From assembly GCA_030141605.1 (NCBI GenBank), contig JAQGDQ010002454.1:1-30785 (forward strand): a stretch of 30,785 bases of DNA. The letters run 5' to 3'. The notes under the pieces were generated by a model. That model saw only the letters and a list, made by a program, of their open reading frames with translations, made no database searches and had not been told where the DNA came from. How positions within the stretch are numbered: the first letter of the stretch is position 1; every line of letters begins with the position of its first letter. Made by a program: the position numbers and the translations under genes. The stretch comes from Tubiluchus corallicola. Taxonomy: Eukaryota; Priapulida; Priapulimorpha; Priapulimorphida; Tubiluchidae. This document shows, piece by piece, positions 23,717 through 30,785 of this stretch.

Positions 23717-24627
23717 GCACAATAGAACAGGGCGTAGTAGTAGAGTCTACAGGAGCGTTATGTGAAGTAAAAACCAACAATGGAACTATACAGTGTAGAG
23801 TTAGGGGAAAGTTGCGCTTGAAAGGAGTGAAGACCACCAACCCTATTGCAGTAGGAGACAATGTGAGGTTTGAACGAATCAATGATAGGGAAGGGGTTAT
23901 TGTTGATGTGTTAGAAAGAAAAAATTATATTATCAGAAAATCTGTTAACAAGTCAAAAGAAGCACATATCATTGCTTCAAATATTGATTTGGCTGTTATT
24001 CTTTTTACGTTCAGGTATCCTCGCACGTCGTTAGGATTTGTAGATAGGTTTTTGGTTGTAGCAGAGTCTTTTCAAATTCCATCATTGGTGTTGGTAAATA
24101 AAATAGATATTTTGGAGGAAGAAGATGTGAAAGTGATGGAAGAACTGGAGGTGGTATATAAATCTATACAAGTTGATTTTTTAGGGGTTTCTGCATTAAA
24201 AGGTATTGGAATAGAGAATTTAAAGGAAAAATTAAGCAATAAAACTTCTTTAATAGTAGGACATTCAGGTACTGGGAAGTCAACAATTTTAAATAGAATA
24301 TGTCCTAATATTAACCAAAAAACAGCGGATATATCTTCTTTTAGCAAAAAAGGAACGCACATTACTACCTTTGCCAAAATGTTTGAAGTAACAAAAAATA
24401 CTAATGTGGTAGATACGCCGGGAGTGAAAGAATTTGGATTGATAGATTTTAAGGATAATGAAATTGCTCTCTATTTTCCGGAGTTTAAAGATCTGCTCTC
24501 AGAGTGTACTTTTTACAACTGTACGCATATTCATGAGCCTAAATGTGCGGTAATAAAAGCAGTAAAGGAAGGAAAAATAGCAATGTCAAGGTACGAAAGC
24601 TATCTAAGCATAATGAAAAATTTGTAA
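23713..24627 (+). CDS. rsgA: Small ribosomal subunit biogenesis GTPase RsgA
   Basis: Circularly permuted GTPase that helps the last steps of 30S maturation. Layout: N-terminal OB fold (residues about 1-75, QGVVVESTGALCEVKT), then G4 LVNKIDIL, G5 GVSALKGIG, G1 GHSGTGKSTILNRI (about 182-195) and G3 DTPGVKEFGL. A zinc knuckle closes it, with Cys 264, CTFYNCTHIHEPKC. All motifs are intact in 304 residues. The ATG overlaps the lnb stop codon. Confidence 0.96.
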   Translation: MSTIEQGVVVESTGALCEVKTNNGTIQCRVRGKLRLKGVKTTNPIAVGDNVRFERINDREGVIVDVLERKNYIIRKSVNKSKEAHIIASNIDLAVILFTFRYPRTSLGFVDRFLVVAESFQIPSLVLVNKIDILEEEDVKVMEELEVVYKSIQVDFLGVSALKGIGIENLKEKLSNKTSLIVGHSGTGKSTILNRICPNINQKTADISSFSKKGTHITTFAKMFEVTKNTNVVDTPGVKEFGLIDFKDNEIALYFPEFKDLLSECTFYNCTHIHEPKCAVIKAVKEGKIAMSRYESYLSIMKNL

Positions 24628-24642
24628 AAAGAAAATACAATG

Positions 24643-24906
24643 TTAATCTGTTTTTGATTTGTTTTTTTGTTTTTTCGTAGATACTGCCGCTTTAATTACT
24701 AAAATTGACCAACGAAAAATTACCGCAACAAAGTAAAGGGCTATTGTAAGGGAAAAAACATATAGCCAAGAGCTATATAATTCATTCCAATTGGTAGATT
24801 CTAATGTTGCAATAGCATATATGTTGACGATATTGCTTATTAGTAAACATATCAAAAATATGACACTCTCTTTTTTTATGCTGATATTCACGCTTGTACC
24901 TTTCAT
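24643..24906 (-). CDS. Small two-helix membrane protein next to a Gfo/Idh/MocA gene
   Basis: An 87-residue protein with two membrane helices (about residues 15-34, VIFLICLLISNIVNIYAIA, and 47-71, WLYVFSLTIALYFVAVIFRW) and a lysine-rich cytoplasmic tail. I recognise similar short proteins beside Tat-exported oxidoreductases in other Bacteroidota, but no function is known. It begins 12 bases after the upstream oxidoreductase stop, so the two form an operon. It might anchor or assist the exported enzyme; this is inference from position only. Confidence 0.65.
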   Translation of the reverse strand: MKGTSVNISIKKESVIFLICLLISNIVNIYAIATLESTNWNELYSSWLYVFSLTIALYFVAVIFRWSILVIKAAVSTKKQKNKSKTD

Positions 24907-24918
24907 TAGATAGCGGGG

Positions 24919-26220
24919 TTATAGTTTAAATTTTTCAGGTATTTGAAGTACTTTTTGTTGTTGCATGGATTCATCTCCAAATATGGTTGCAATAGAAGAG
25001 TTGAAAGCACCTTTTATAAACTCAGGGATAGGTTTATTTTTTCGTATAGATTCTACAAAAGCTTCTAGTTGTAGATAGTTTTCATCTGCCAGCAACTTAT
25101 TTTCTGGAGTGGCATTAATATCTATAAAATGCTCACCTGGGTTTTGTGAAGCTATTTCAGGAGCCCAGCTAGCCCCTCCTAGGGGTATGGTATCAAATAT
25201 ATTTCTTTCAATATCAGTAATTAATCGCACAATTGCAGGAGGGGTGGGAGGTGGCGCCCAGTCCTCTTTATATATTTTCTTTATTTCCAATTCATATGTC
25301 CCTTTATCTCCTAATATTTGCTCTTCTACGCCATAGTGTTTGTTAGATATCATAGAGTCATACACTAAATGCACTCCTGATGGATATTTATATATAAGGT
25401 TCACATTATCATATACTTCCCTTCCATCTTTCCAATAGTTAATGCCTCCTAGCCCTGTTACCATTGTGGGAGTCTCTTGAAGTATCCAATTAGCTACATG
25501 TATTTGATGGTTTGCCAACTCTGTCATTAACCCTAACGAATACTCCCTGTACAGCCTCCAATTAAGTTTCCTTTCAAGTTCGGGAGATGGTATTTTTCTT
25601 CTCCATGAAGCATTTCTGTGCCAATAGGCTCTGATTTGTCCGATTTTCCCAATATTGCCTTCTCTAATATCCTTAACGGCTTTAATGTAGCTAGGGTCAA
25701 AATAGCGTTGTAGGCCTATTTGTAAAACTTTGTTTGTCTTTTTTTGAAGATTAATTACATCAAGACACTCTTGAGCTGTTTTGGCTAATGTTTTTTCGCA
25801 AAACACATGCAGTCCTGCACTAAAGGAGTCTATTATCATTCTAGCGTGTTCATACAAAGGAGACGCTATAACCACTCCATCCATTGGCACCTCGGCAATC
25901 ATTTTTTTGTAATCAACAAATCCTTTAGCTTTGCAGTTTCCATCAGCTATTATTTTGGAGGCTTTTTGGTAGTGGGGATCGTAGTTATCGCAAAAAGCTA
26001 CAATCTCGGTGGAAGGAATTTTCAGTAGTCTTAATAGAAGAAAATTTCCACGTGAACCAGTGCCTATAACGCCAAGCCTTACTCTGTTGGAGGGAGTGTT
26101 TTTGGCAGCCTTAGCTTGCAACACGTCTATCCATGGTAGTGAGCCAGCTAAGGCAACTGATCCCGACATTATTTTAAGTTTGTTTATAAACTCACGTCTA
26201 CTATAGGGTATATCTTTCAT
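24919..26220 (-). CDS. Tat-exported Gfo/Idh/MocA family oxidoreductase
   Basis: A 433-residue oxidoreductase that would be folded with its nucleotide before export. The N-terminus has SRREFINKL (twin Arg 8-9), a hydrophobic stretch (MSGSVALAGSLPW) and an AKAAK cleavage-like region. The Rossmann motif is RLGVIGTGSRGNFL; the usual EKP is EKT (HVFCEKTLAKT), a variant I recall as common in this exported subgroup. Later blocks are WRKIPSPELERKLNWRLY and LMTELANHQIHVANWIL with the conserved His. The family's exported members are suspected to oxidise glycosides, producing 3-keto sugars for DUF1080-type hydrolases or lyases. Substrate not known here. Confidence 0.88.
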   Translation of the reverse strand: MKDIPYSRREFINKLKIMSGSVALAGSLPWIDVLQAKAAKNTPSNRVRLGVIGTGSRGNFLLLRLLKIPSTEIVAFCDNYDPHYQKASKIIADGNCKAKGFVDYKKMIAEVPMDGVVIASPLYEHARMIIDSFSAGLHVFCEKTLAKTAQECLDVINLQKKTNKVLQIGLQRYFDPSYIKAVKDIREGNIGKIGQIRAYWHRNASWRRKIPSPELERKLNWRLYREYSLGLMTELANHQIHVANWILQETPTMVTGLGGINYWKDGREVYDNVNLIYKYPSGVHLVYDSMISNKHYGVEEQILGDKGTYELEIKKIYKEDWAPPPTPPAIVRLITDIERNIFDTIPLGGASWAPEIASQNPGEHFIDINATPENKLLADENYLQLEAFVESIRKNKPIPEFIKGAFNSSIATIFGDESMQQQKVLQIPEKFKL

Positions 26221-26415
26221 AATACATGTAGCTCAACAGCTTTTTTAAGAAGAAAGCATAAAATTTATTTCTTTAAATTTAGTGCTTGATAATGTTTTAA
26301 TAATTATGGAAGTCCATGCATTTTAGGACAATGTCAATTGTTTCATGACAGAATAATTAAGGAGCACAATTTACACAAAACTTTATAAAAAGGCAATTTG
26401 AATTAAGGTGTTTTT

Positions 26416-28893
26416 TTAAATACCCACTGAGTCTTGTCCAGTTCCGTCACCCATAGAGTCTCTATTTGAGTTTGTTTTTTTTCTTTGTTTTTGATTTTTG
26501 GGGTTGCCAAAGTAATATGAAAAGGCAAGATATGCAATTTGCGTTTCCCAGTTTCTTTCTCCAGCAGACTCAAATCCCTCTCCGTTTACATTATAATTAA
26601 ATCTAAATGTGTTAAAAACATCACTTACTCTTAGGCTTATGTTCGCTTTTTTCTCCCATAAATTTTTCCTTGAAACAAGGTCGGCTCCCCACATTGGGTC
26701 TATATGTCCTTGTGGAGTTATTCTTTTTCCATAATATCTAAACACTAGTTGAAGAAAATATTCTTTAGGCAATGTAAATGAGCTATTGATGCGTGTAAAC
26801 CATATTAAACCTTTGTTAGAATAATTTTGGTTGTCTTGATCTAATATAGAGTAATAAATATTGAAATTGGAGTTTATGTTCCACCATGTGTAGAATTTCA
26901 TATTTACATTATTTTCAAACCCCATTGCTTGCGAAGAAGAAATATTTTCATATGTGGCAATCCTTATATTACCTTCACTTAAAATAAATCTTGAAATTTG
27001 GTCGTAATGATGCCTATAAAACAATGAAGAGTTTATCGTTCCCTTTTTCTTTATATCATAATTGTGAGAAAGCTCTAATACATGAGCATATGCGGGGCTT
27101 AATAGTGGGTTCCCTCTACGAATGGTTAGCGGATCTTCATAGCGTGGCATGGGATTAAGTTGTCGGGTTGATGGCCTATATATTCGTTTGGTATAGTTTA
27201 GTATGAGACTATTTTGATTGTTGATGTCTTTTTTCAAATTGATAGTAGGAAAATAATCCAAATAGCTATTTGTACTTGTACTGTATAGCAGTTTGGAGTG
27301 AAATTCTATCATGGTTTGCTCTAGCCTAAGCCCCACTTGTAGTGCCCATGTAGGGTGAAAATTGAAGACAGTAATTCCATATAAGGCATAAACATTTTCA
27401 TTGTAGGTGAAGGCGTCACTACGGTCTTCATCGATTTCATATTTGTTATCATCTATGGAGCTATAAAAATCTAATTTATTGTCAAGTTGTCTTAATGTTG
27501 TGCGCCCGCCTATTTCAAATTTACTAAAAATTTTGTTTTGTTGTTCTTTATAGTAGTCTACACTTGTTACCAATAGGTTACTGTTATTTCTGTTATCCTC
27601 TTTATTATAGTCTCCGCTTTTAAAAGAATTGTCATTGTTGAAATATTCGTTTGTAAATTTTCCATCTTTTACACTTTCATTTTTACGAAAGTTAACGCTT
27701 GCTTCTAAAAAGTGTTGTTTTCCATCAAATTCATTTCTATAAGTCAAGTCGTGTCTTTGTGAAAGGTTGGACAGTGAACTATTGGTTTTTCTGTTGCCAA
27801 TGCTATCTAGTAGGTGGTTTAAGTCATAATAATTGTAGTCTATGTCTCCTTTTTCTGTAAAGTCTCTATTGTTAATACTGGATGAGTAAAATATTGTATT
27901 GGCAGGATTGATATAATAATCTATTCCAAATTTACCGTTGTGACTCATATTACTTCTCTTGTTGTTTGAGAATTCTGTTTGAGTTTGGTTTTCATATTTT
28001 ATATTGTCATTTTTTTCGGAAATCCTATCAGTATATTGAAATGCGTAGTTACCATAGAGGTTAAATTTTCCTGTATAGCGCGATAAACTGATGGAAGTAT
28101 TATATTTGTTGCGCGTTCCTGCTCCAACATTGACAGATCCTAATGCTCCCAACTTTTTATTTTTCTTTAACACTATATTTAAGATACCAGAAGTGCCTGT
28201 GGCATCATATTTTGCTGATGGATTAGTAATTACTTCTATTGTCTCTATGGCGTCTGTTGGAATTTGCAATAATACTTCTTCTGCGCTTAGGTTGGTAGGG
28301 CGACCATCTATTAATATAATTACGTTTTCACCTCCTCGCAGGCTTACAGTTCCATCTACCGATACGTTAACGGAAGGGATATTGTCCATTATTTCAAATG
28401 CATTTGTACCAACTGCCAGCATGTCAGCACCTATATTTACTACTTTTTTATCTATCCTGTAATCTACCGTTGTTGTTTCGGCGGTAATGACTACCTCATC
28501 TAGTTCTTTTTCTAATGATGACAATGCTATCATTTTTGTTTTGTAAATAGGTTTTTGTTGGGTTAAAACAATGTTTTCTACTTTGTGCTTATCATATCCT
28601 ACAAATGTTATTTCAAGAAAGAATTTTCCTAATGGCAACTCTTTTATTTCAAATGCTCCCTTTTCATTAGTAAGCCCCCCTCCAACAATAGATTTATCTT
28701 GGTCACTAATTACGGCAATGGAGGTGTAGGGTAGAGGAGAACCATCATTTTTATCTATGATTTTTCCTTTTATTATTCCTATTTTTTGAGAGAGCTCTTT
28801 TTCTTGTTTTGTGCGCTGCTGAGCTGGTAGTTTGTTTGTCCATAATAATAATGTTATTATTATTATGTTTTTGATTAGGAGATTAATGTTCAT
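26416..28893 (-). CDS. TonB-dependent receptor, OMP_b-brl_3 type
   Basis: An 825-residue outer-membrane protein. A signal peptide (INLLIKNIIIITLLLWTNKLPAQ) is followed by a carboxypeptidase-regulatory-like domain (about 38-125, GIIKGKIIDKNDGSPLPYTSIAVI to FVGYDKHKVENIVL). Then come a plug (about 145-255: NIPSVNVSVDGTVSLRGGENVIILIDGRPTN, IETIEVITNPSAKYDATGTSGILNIVLKK) and a long barrel ending in AYLAFSYYFG plus a hydrophilic tail. There is no SusD-like partner next to it, so it is not a SusC-type glycan transporter; members may import siderophores, peptides or other ligands. Its ligand is unknown. The first codons include a run of ATT/AAT triplets able to form a hairpin. Confidence 0.9.
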   Translation of the reverse strand: MNINLLIKNIIIITLLLWTNKLPAQQRTKQEKELSQKIGIIKGKIIDKNDGSPLPYTSIAVISDQDKSIVGGGLTNEKGAFEIKELPLGKFFLEITFVGYDKHKVENIVLTQQKPIYKTKMIALSSLEKELDEVVITAETTTVDYRIDKKVVNIGADMLAVGTNAFEIMDNIPSVNVSVDGTVSLRGGENVIILIDGRPTNLSAEEVLLQIPTDAIETIEVITNPSAKYDATGTSGILNIVLKKNKKLGALGSVNVGAGTRNKYNTSISLSRYTGKFNLYGNYAFQYTDRISEKNDNIKYENQTQTEFSNNKRSNMSHNGKFGIDYYINPANTIFYSSSINNRDFTEKGDIDYNYYDLNHLLDSIGNRKTNSSLSNLSQRHDLTYRNEFDGKQHFLEASVNFRKNESVKDGKFTNEYFNNDNSFKSGDYNKEDNRNNSNLLVTSVDYYKEQQNKIFSKFEIGGRTTLRQLDNKLDFYSSIDDNKYEIDEDRSDAFTYNENVYALYGITVFNFHPTWALQVGLRLEQTMIEFHSKLLYSTSTNSYLDYFPTINLKKDINNQNSLILNYTKRIYRPSTRQLNPMPRYEDPLTIRRGNPLLSPAYAHVLELSHNYDIKKKGTINSSLFYRHHYDQISRFILSEGNIRIATYENISSSQAMGFENNVNMKFYTWWNINSNFNIYYSILDQDNQNYSNKGLIWFTRINSSFTLPKEYFLQLVFRYYGKRITPQGHIDPMWGADLVSRKNLWEKKANISLRVSDVFNTFRFNYNVNGEGFESAGERNWETQIAYLAFSYYFGNPKNQKQRKKTNSNRDSMGDGTGQDSVGI

Positions 28894-28982
28894 GAATTAT
28901 AGCTGTTTAACAAATAATGAATAAATAATTATTATTCGTTAGACAAGTTTAATATAAGAGGGTTTATTATTAGTGAAATTAA

Positions 28983-29726
28983 CTACTTTGAGCGTTGCAT
29001 TAGCTTTTGAATTACATCAAATAATAGCTTTTTTCTCTTTTCTTTTACGTCTAAGTTATTTAGTAGATCAATTGCAGATAAATAGTATTTTTTTATTGCC
29101 TTGTTGGTAATGTTTGGCACATCAAGTTGGTTATATATTTCTATAAAAGTTTTAATTTTTTTGTTGCTATCAAATTCTTTTTTATTGATCCAATCAATAA
29201 GTTCTTTTTTGGTATTTGCATCAGCAAGGTGAAGGGCTTTGATTAACAAAAAAGTTTTTTTATTACTAATAATATCACCGCCTACTTGTTTCCCAAAAGA
29301 GTTATCTGCATACACATCTAATAGGTCATCTTTGAGTTGAAAGGCCATGCCCATGTTTAGCCCAATGTTATATAGTTTCTGGCTTATAGATAGGGTTGAA
29401 TTGGCAAGCAGGCATCCAAGTTCTAAGCAAAAACCTAACAAGGTAGCTGTTTTTAATTGTATCATATCAAGATAGTGCTGTTCTGTGATATTAATATTTT
29501 TTTCAAAATTCATATCTAATTGTTGTCCTTCGCATACTTGTAAGGCGCATGTATTAAATCTATCAATAATATGATGAATATTGGGGGCCTTGCTTGATAG
29601 CAGTAGCTGATAAGATTTTATTAACATTGCATCTCCAGACAGAATAGCGGCGTTGGCATTCCATTTGGCATGTACTGTTGGTTTAGAACGCCTTAGGGGA
29701 GCATTATCCATGATATCGTCGTGCAT
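28983..29726 (-). CDS. Polyprenyl synthetase, C-terminal part (frameshifted gene)
   Basis: Trans-isoprenyl diphosphate synthase that would chain isopentenyl diphosphate for the menaquinone side chain or other polyprenyl carriers. This 247-residue frame starts right at the first Asp-rich motif MHDDIMDNAPLRR and contains GDAMLIKSYQLL, EGQQLDMNFE, KTATLLGFCLELG and the second Asp-rich motif FQLKDDLLDVYAD with FGKQVGGDIISNKKTFL. The N-terminal helices are in the other frame at 29704-29964. The combined span of 982 bases (about 327 residues) fits the family. The Met at 29726 is an internal residue of the normal protein, so this is not a genuine start. Confidence 0.88.
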   Translation of the reverse strand: MHDDIMDNAPLRRSKPTVHAKWNANAAILSGDAMLIKSYQLLLSSKAPNIHHIIDRFNTCALQVCEGQQLDMNFEKNINITEQHYLDMIQLKTATLLGFCLELGCLLANSTLSISQKLYNIGLNMGMAFQLKDDLLDVYADNSFGKQVGGDIISNKKTFLLIKALHLADANTKKELIDWINKKEFDSNKKIKTFIEIYNQLDVPNITNKAIKKYYLSAIDLLNNLDVKEKRKKLLFDVIQKLMQRSK

Positions 29727-29964
29727 TAGAGTAAAGTTGTGAAAACTCTACTGATAGTGCGGGGAGAATGTTTTTTTTTATGTCACTTTGAAAAAAGCTG
29801 TATGCAATGAGGGTTAATAGGGGTCTGATTCGCTTACCTTCGAGTTTTAGAATATATTGTATGGGTTGATAAAGTTCTTTTGGGTGCTGTAAAATAGGAT
29901 AGCGACTAATGTTTTTTTCTATAAGACGAATGTAAGAATCTAATGTTGTGTTATGCTCTAACAT
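29704..29964 (-). CDS. Polyprenyl synthetase, N-terminal part (frameshifted gene)
   Basis: This 86-residue frame has the family N-terminus: YQPIQYILKLEGKRIRPLLTLIAYSFF (normally GKRxRP, binding diphosphate) and ILPALSVE. After that the frame gives an unrelated tail (FSQLYSNARRYHG). In the next frame the same bases read FHNFTLMHDDIMD, the expected continuation. About two bases of one codon (a Leu in relatives) are missing near 29743-29749. The start lies 17 bases after the Lrp/AsnC gene, so both probably share a transcript. Confidence 0.85.
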   Translation of the reverse strand: MLEHNTTLDSYIRLIEKNISRYPILQHPKELYQPIQYILKLEGKRIRPLLTLIAYSFFQSDIKKNILPALSVEFSQLYSNARRYHG

Positions 29965-29981
29965 TTTTTAGGTTTAATATG

Positions 29982-30455
29982 TTAAAGCTGGATAGAGCGG
30001 CTTAGGCTTTCATCTAATGAAATAATAGTCTCTGTTCTTTCTACGCCTTCTATATTTTGTATTTTTTCTGTAAGTACTTGTTTTAAATGATATGTATCTT
30101 TGCAATGTAATTTTAAAAAAATACTATAATTGCCTGTGGTGTAATATACATTTACAACTTCTTTGATTTTTTTTAGTTGTTTTATTACGGAGGCGTATAG
30201 GGAGCTTTTTAATAAAAATATACCTATAAATGCCGTAATATCAAACCCTATTTTTGTGTAGTCTATATCTAAATTTGCTCCTTTGACAATGCCCAATTCT
30301 TCCATTTTTTTCATCCGCACATGGACAGTGCCTCCCGAAACAAATACTTTTTTGGCGGCTTCTGTGTAGGGCATTTTAGCATTTTCACTTAAAATATTAA
30401 GGATTTTAATGTCTATTTCATCTAATAGGTTGGCTTTATTCCTCTTATCATCCAT
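29982..30455 (-). CDS. Lrp/AsnC family transcriptional regulator
   Basis: A 157-residue leucine-responsive-type regulator. Residues about 11-70 form the winged helix-turn-helix (LLDEIDIKILNILSENAKMPYTEAAKKVFVSGGTVHVRMKKMEELGIVKG), and about 75-150 the RAM ligand-binding domain (TAFIGIFLLKSS, VVNVYYTTGNYSIFLKLHC, IQNIEGVERTETIISLDES). The ligand is probably an amino acid but cannot be told. A perfect 9-2-9 dyad sits 28 bases upstream and may be its own operator. It is followed by the polyprenyl synthase gene. Confidence 0.9.
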   Translation of the reverse strand: MDDKRNKANLLDEIDIKILNILSENAKMPYTEAAKKVFVSGGTVHVRMKKMEELGIVKGANLDIDYTKIGFDITAFIGIFLLKSSLYASVIKQLKKIKEVVNVYYTTGNYSIFLKLHCKDTYHLKQVLTEKIQNIEGVERTETIISLDESLSRSIQL

Positions 30456-30482
30456 TTAAAGGTTGGGTTTGTTTTTTACAAA

Positions 30483-30502
30483 TTTGAATATAGATATTCA
30501 AA
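30483..30502. promoter_or_regulatory. Dyad upstream of the Lrp/AsnC gene, candidate operator
   Basis: TTTGAATAT and ATATTCAAA are perfect inverted arms of 9 bases around AG. It lies 28 bases before the start codon of the regulator, where an autoregulatory site would be. Lrp-family sites are short AT-rich dyads of about this size. Confidence 0.5.
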
Positions 30503-30553
30503 AAAGAACTTTTTTTTTCAAAAAGTCAAGTAAAATCCTTTTTATTTAACTTT

Positions 30554-30785
30554 TTATATTAACACCTTCATTCTCTTTAACTTTGCATGCTTTTTTTTGG
30601 TCATTAGTATTTTTAAACTTTGGGGTATGATATCTATTTTTATAGAGTTTTTATTAAAAGTTATTGGCTCGCCGTCAATATGAAGAACTATGTTTTTTGA
30701 AGATATTTCGGCTTGTTTGCATTTAAAAAATATGTAGTATTTTTTTAATTTGTCTATTTTCCCAAATATTAAAAATAAGCCTATG
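30554..30785 (-). CDS. C-terminal end of a diacylglycerol/lipid kinase (partial)
   Basis: The reverse strand is open from the right edge to a TAA at 30554-30556, giving 77 residues. The core AEISSKNIVLHIDGEPITF followed by KIDIIPQSLKIL matches the end of YegS/DagK-type lipid kinases (DGEP and the final Pro-x-Ser-Leu-x-Val/Ile-Leu strand), which phosphorylate diacylglycerol or related lipids at the membrane. The catalytic GGDGT part lies outside the window. A short basic tail follows (TKKKHAKLKRMKVLI). It is transcribed toward the Lrp/AsnC gene. Confidence 0.65.
   Translation of the reverse strand, partial: IGLFLIFGKIDKLKKYYIFFKCKQAEISSKNIVLHIDGEPITFNKNSIKIDIIPQSLKILMTKKKHAKLKRMKVLI

Noticed and set aside
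1-30785. CRISPR array, insertion sequence, prophage or defence island
   Set aside because: No regular direct repeats with spacers, transposase, integrase or phage genes were seen.

Overview
The window is an AT-rich, densely packed piece of chromosome from a member of the Bacteroidota. This rests on several things seen together: promoter elements of the Bacteroidota type (-7 TAnnTTTG), the near absence of Shine-Dalgarno sequences, and families largely confined to this phylum (DUF3276, DUF6132-like, DUF4105/Lnb, PorT-like barrels, OMP_b-brl_3 TonB receptors, Tat-exported Gfo/Idh/MocA oxidoreductases). The genus cannot be told from the sequence. I see no insertion sequence, prophage, CRISPR array or plasmid gene.

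Layout. 1-1798: end of an outer-membrane protein, then a leftward menaquinone pair (hotdog thioesterase and isochorismate synthase). 1841-3925: rightward tetrapyrrole-methylase-family methyltransferase, membrane-anchored conserved protein, DUF3276 protein, a clear terminator, and a small DUF6132-like membrane protein. 3951-8591: leftward dihydroorotase, rightward isocitrate dehydrogenase, and leftward arginyl-tRNA synthetase split over two frames. 8713-13324: ApbE flavin transferase, AroB, a DUF1080-PHP lipoprotein and peptide deformylase. 13353-16561: leftward LolC/E-like permease, then tRNA-Gln, prs and the bL25 gene. 16679-19481: leftward RarA and a cysteine-desulfurase-like PLP enzyme. 19590-24627: barrel protein, DEDDh exonuclease, a leftward Gfo/Idh/MocA oxidoreductase, and lipoprotein N-acyltransferase-like Lnb overlapping RsgA. 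24643-30785: all leftward; small membrane protein with a Tat-exported oxidoreductase, TonB-dependent receptor, polyprenyl synthase broken by a frameshift, an Lrp/AsnC regulator with a candidate operator, and the end of a lipid kinase.

The genes are mostly housekeeping: menaquinone, pyrimidine, shikimate, isoprenoid and PRPP synthesis, TCA cycle, translation and ribosome assembly, and envelope biogenesis. Two oxidoreductases plus the DUF1080 lipoprotein hint at periplasmic 3-keto-sugar chemistry.

The most striking signal is that four core genes (menF, icd, argS, polyprenyl synthase) carry small frameshifts while the protein on both sides of each break stays well conserved. At least two of them should be essential. 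Base-calling or assembly error, very recent decay, and recoding are the alternatives; the sequence alone cannot choose. The menaquinone thioesterase also lacks its HGG motif. I did not find a clear undescribed multi-gene system.
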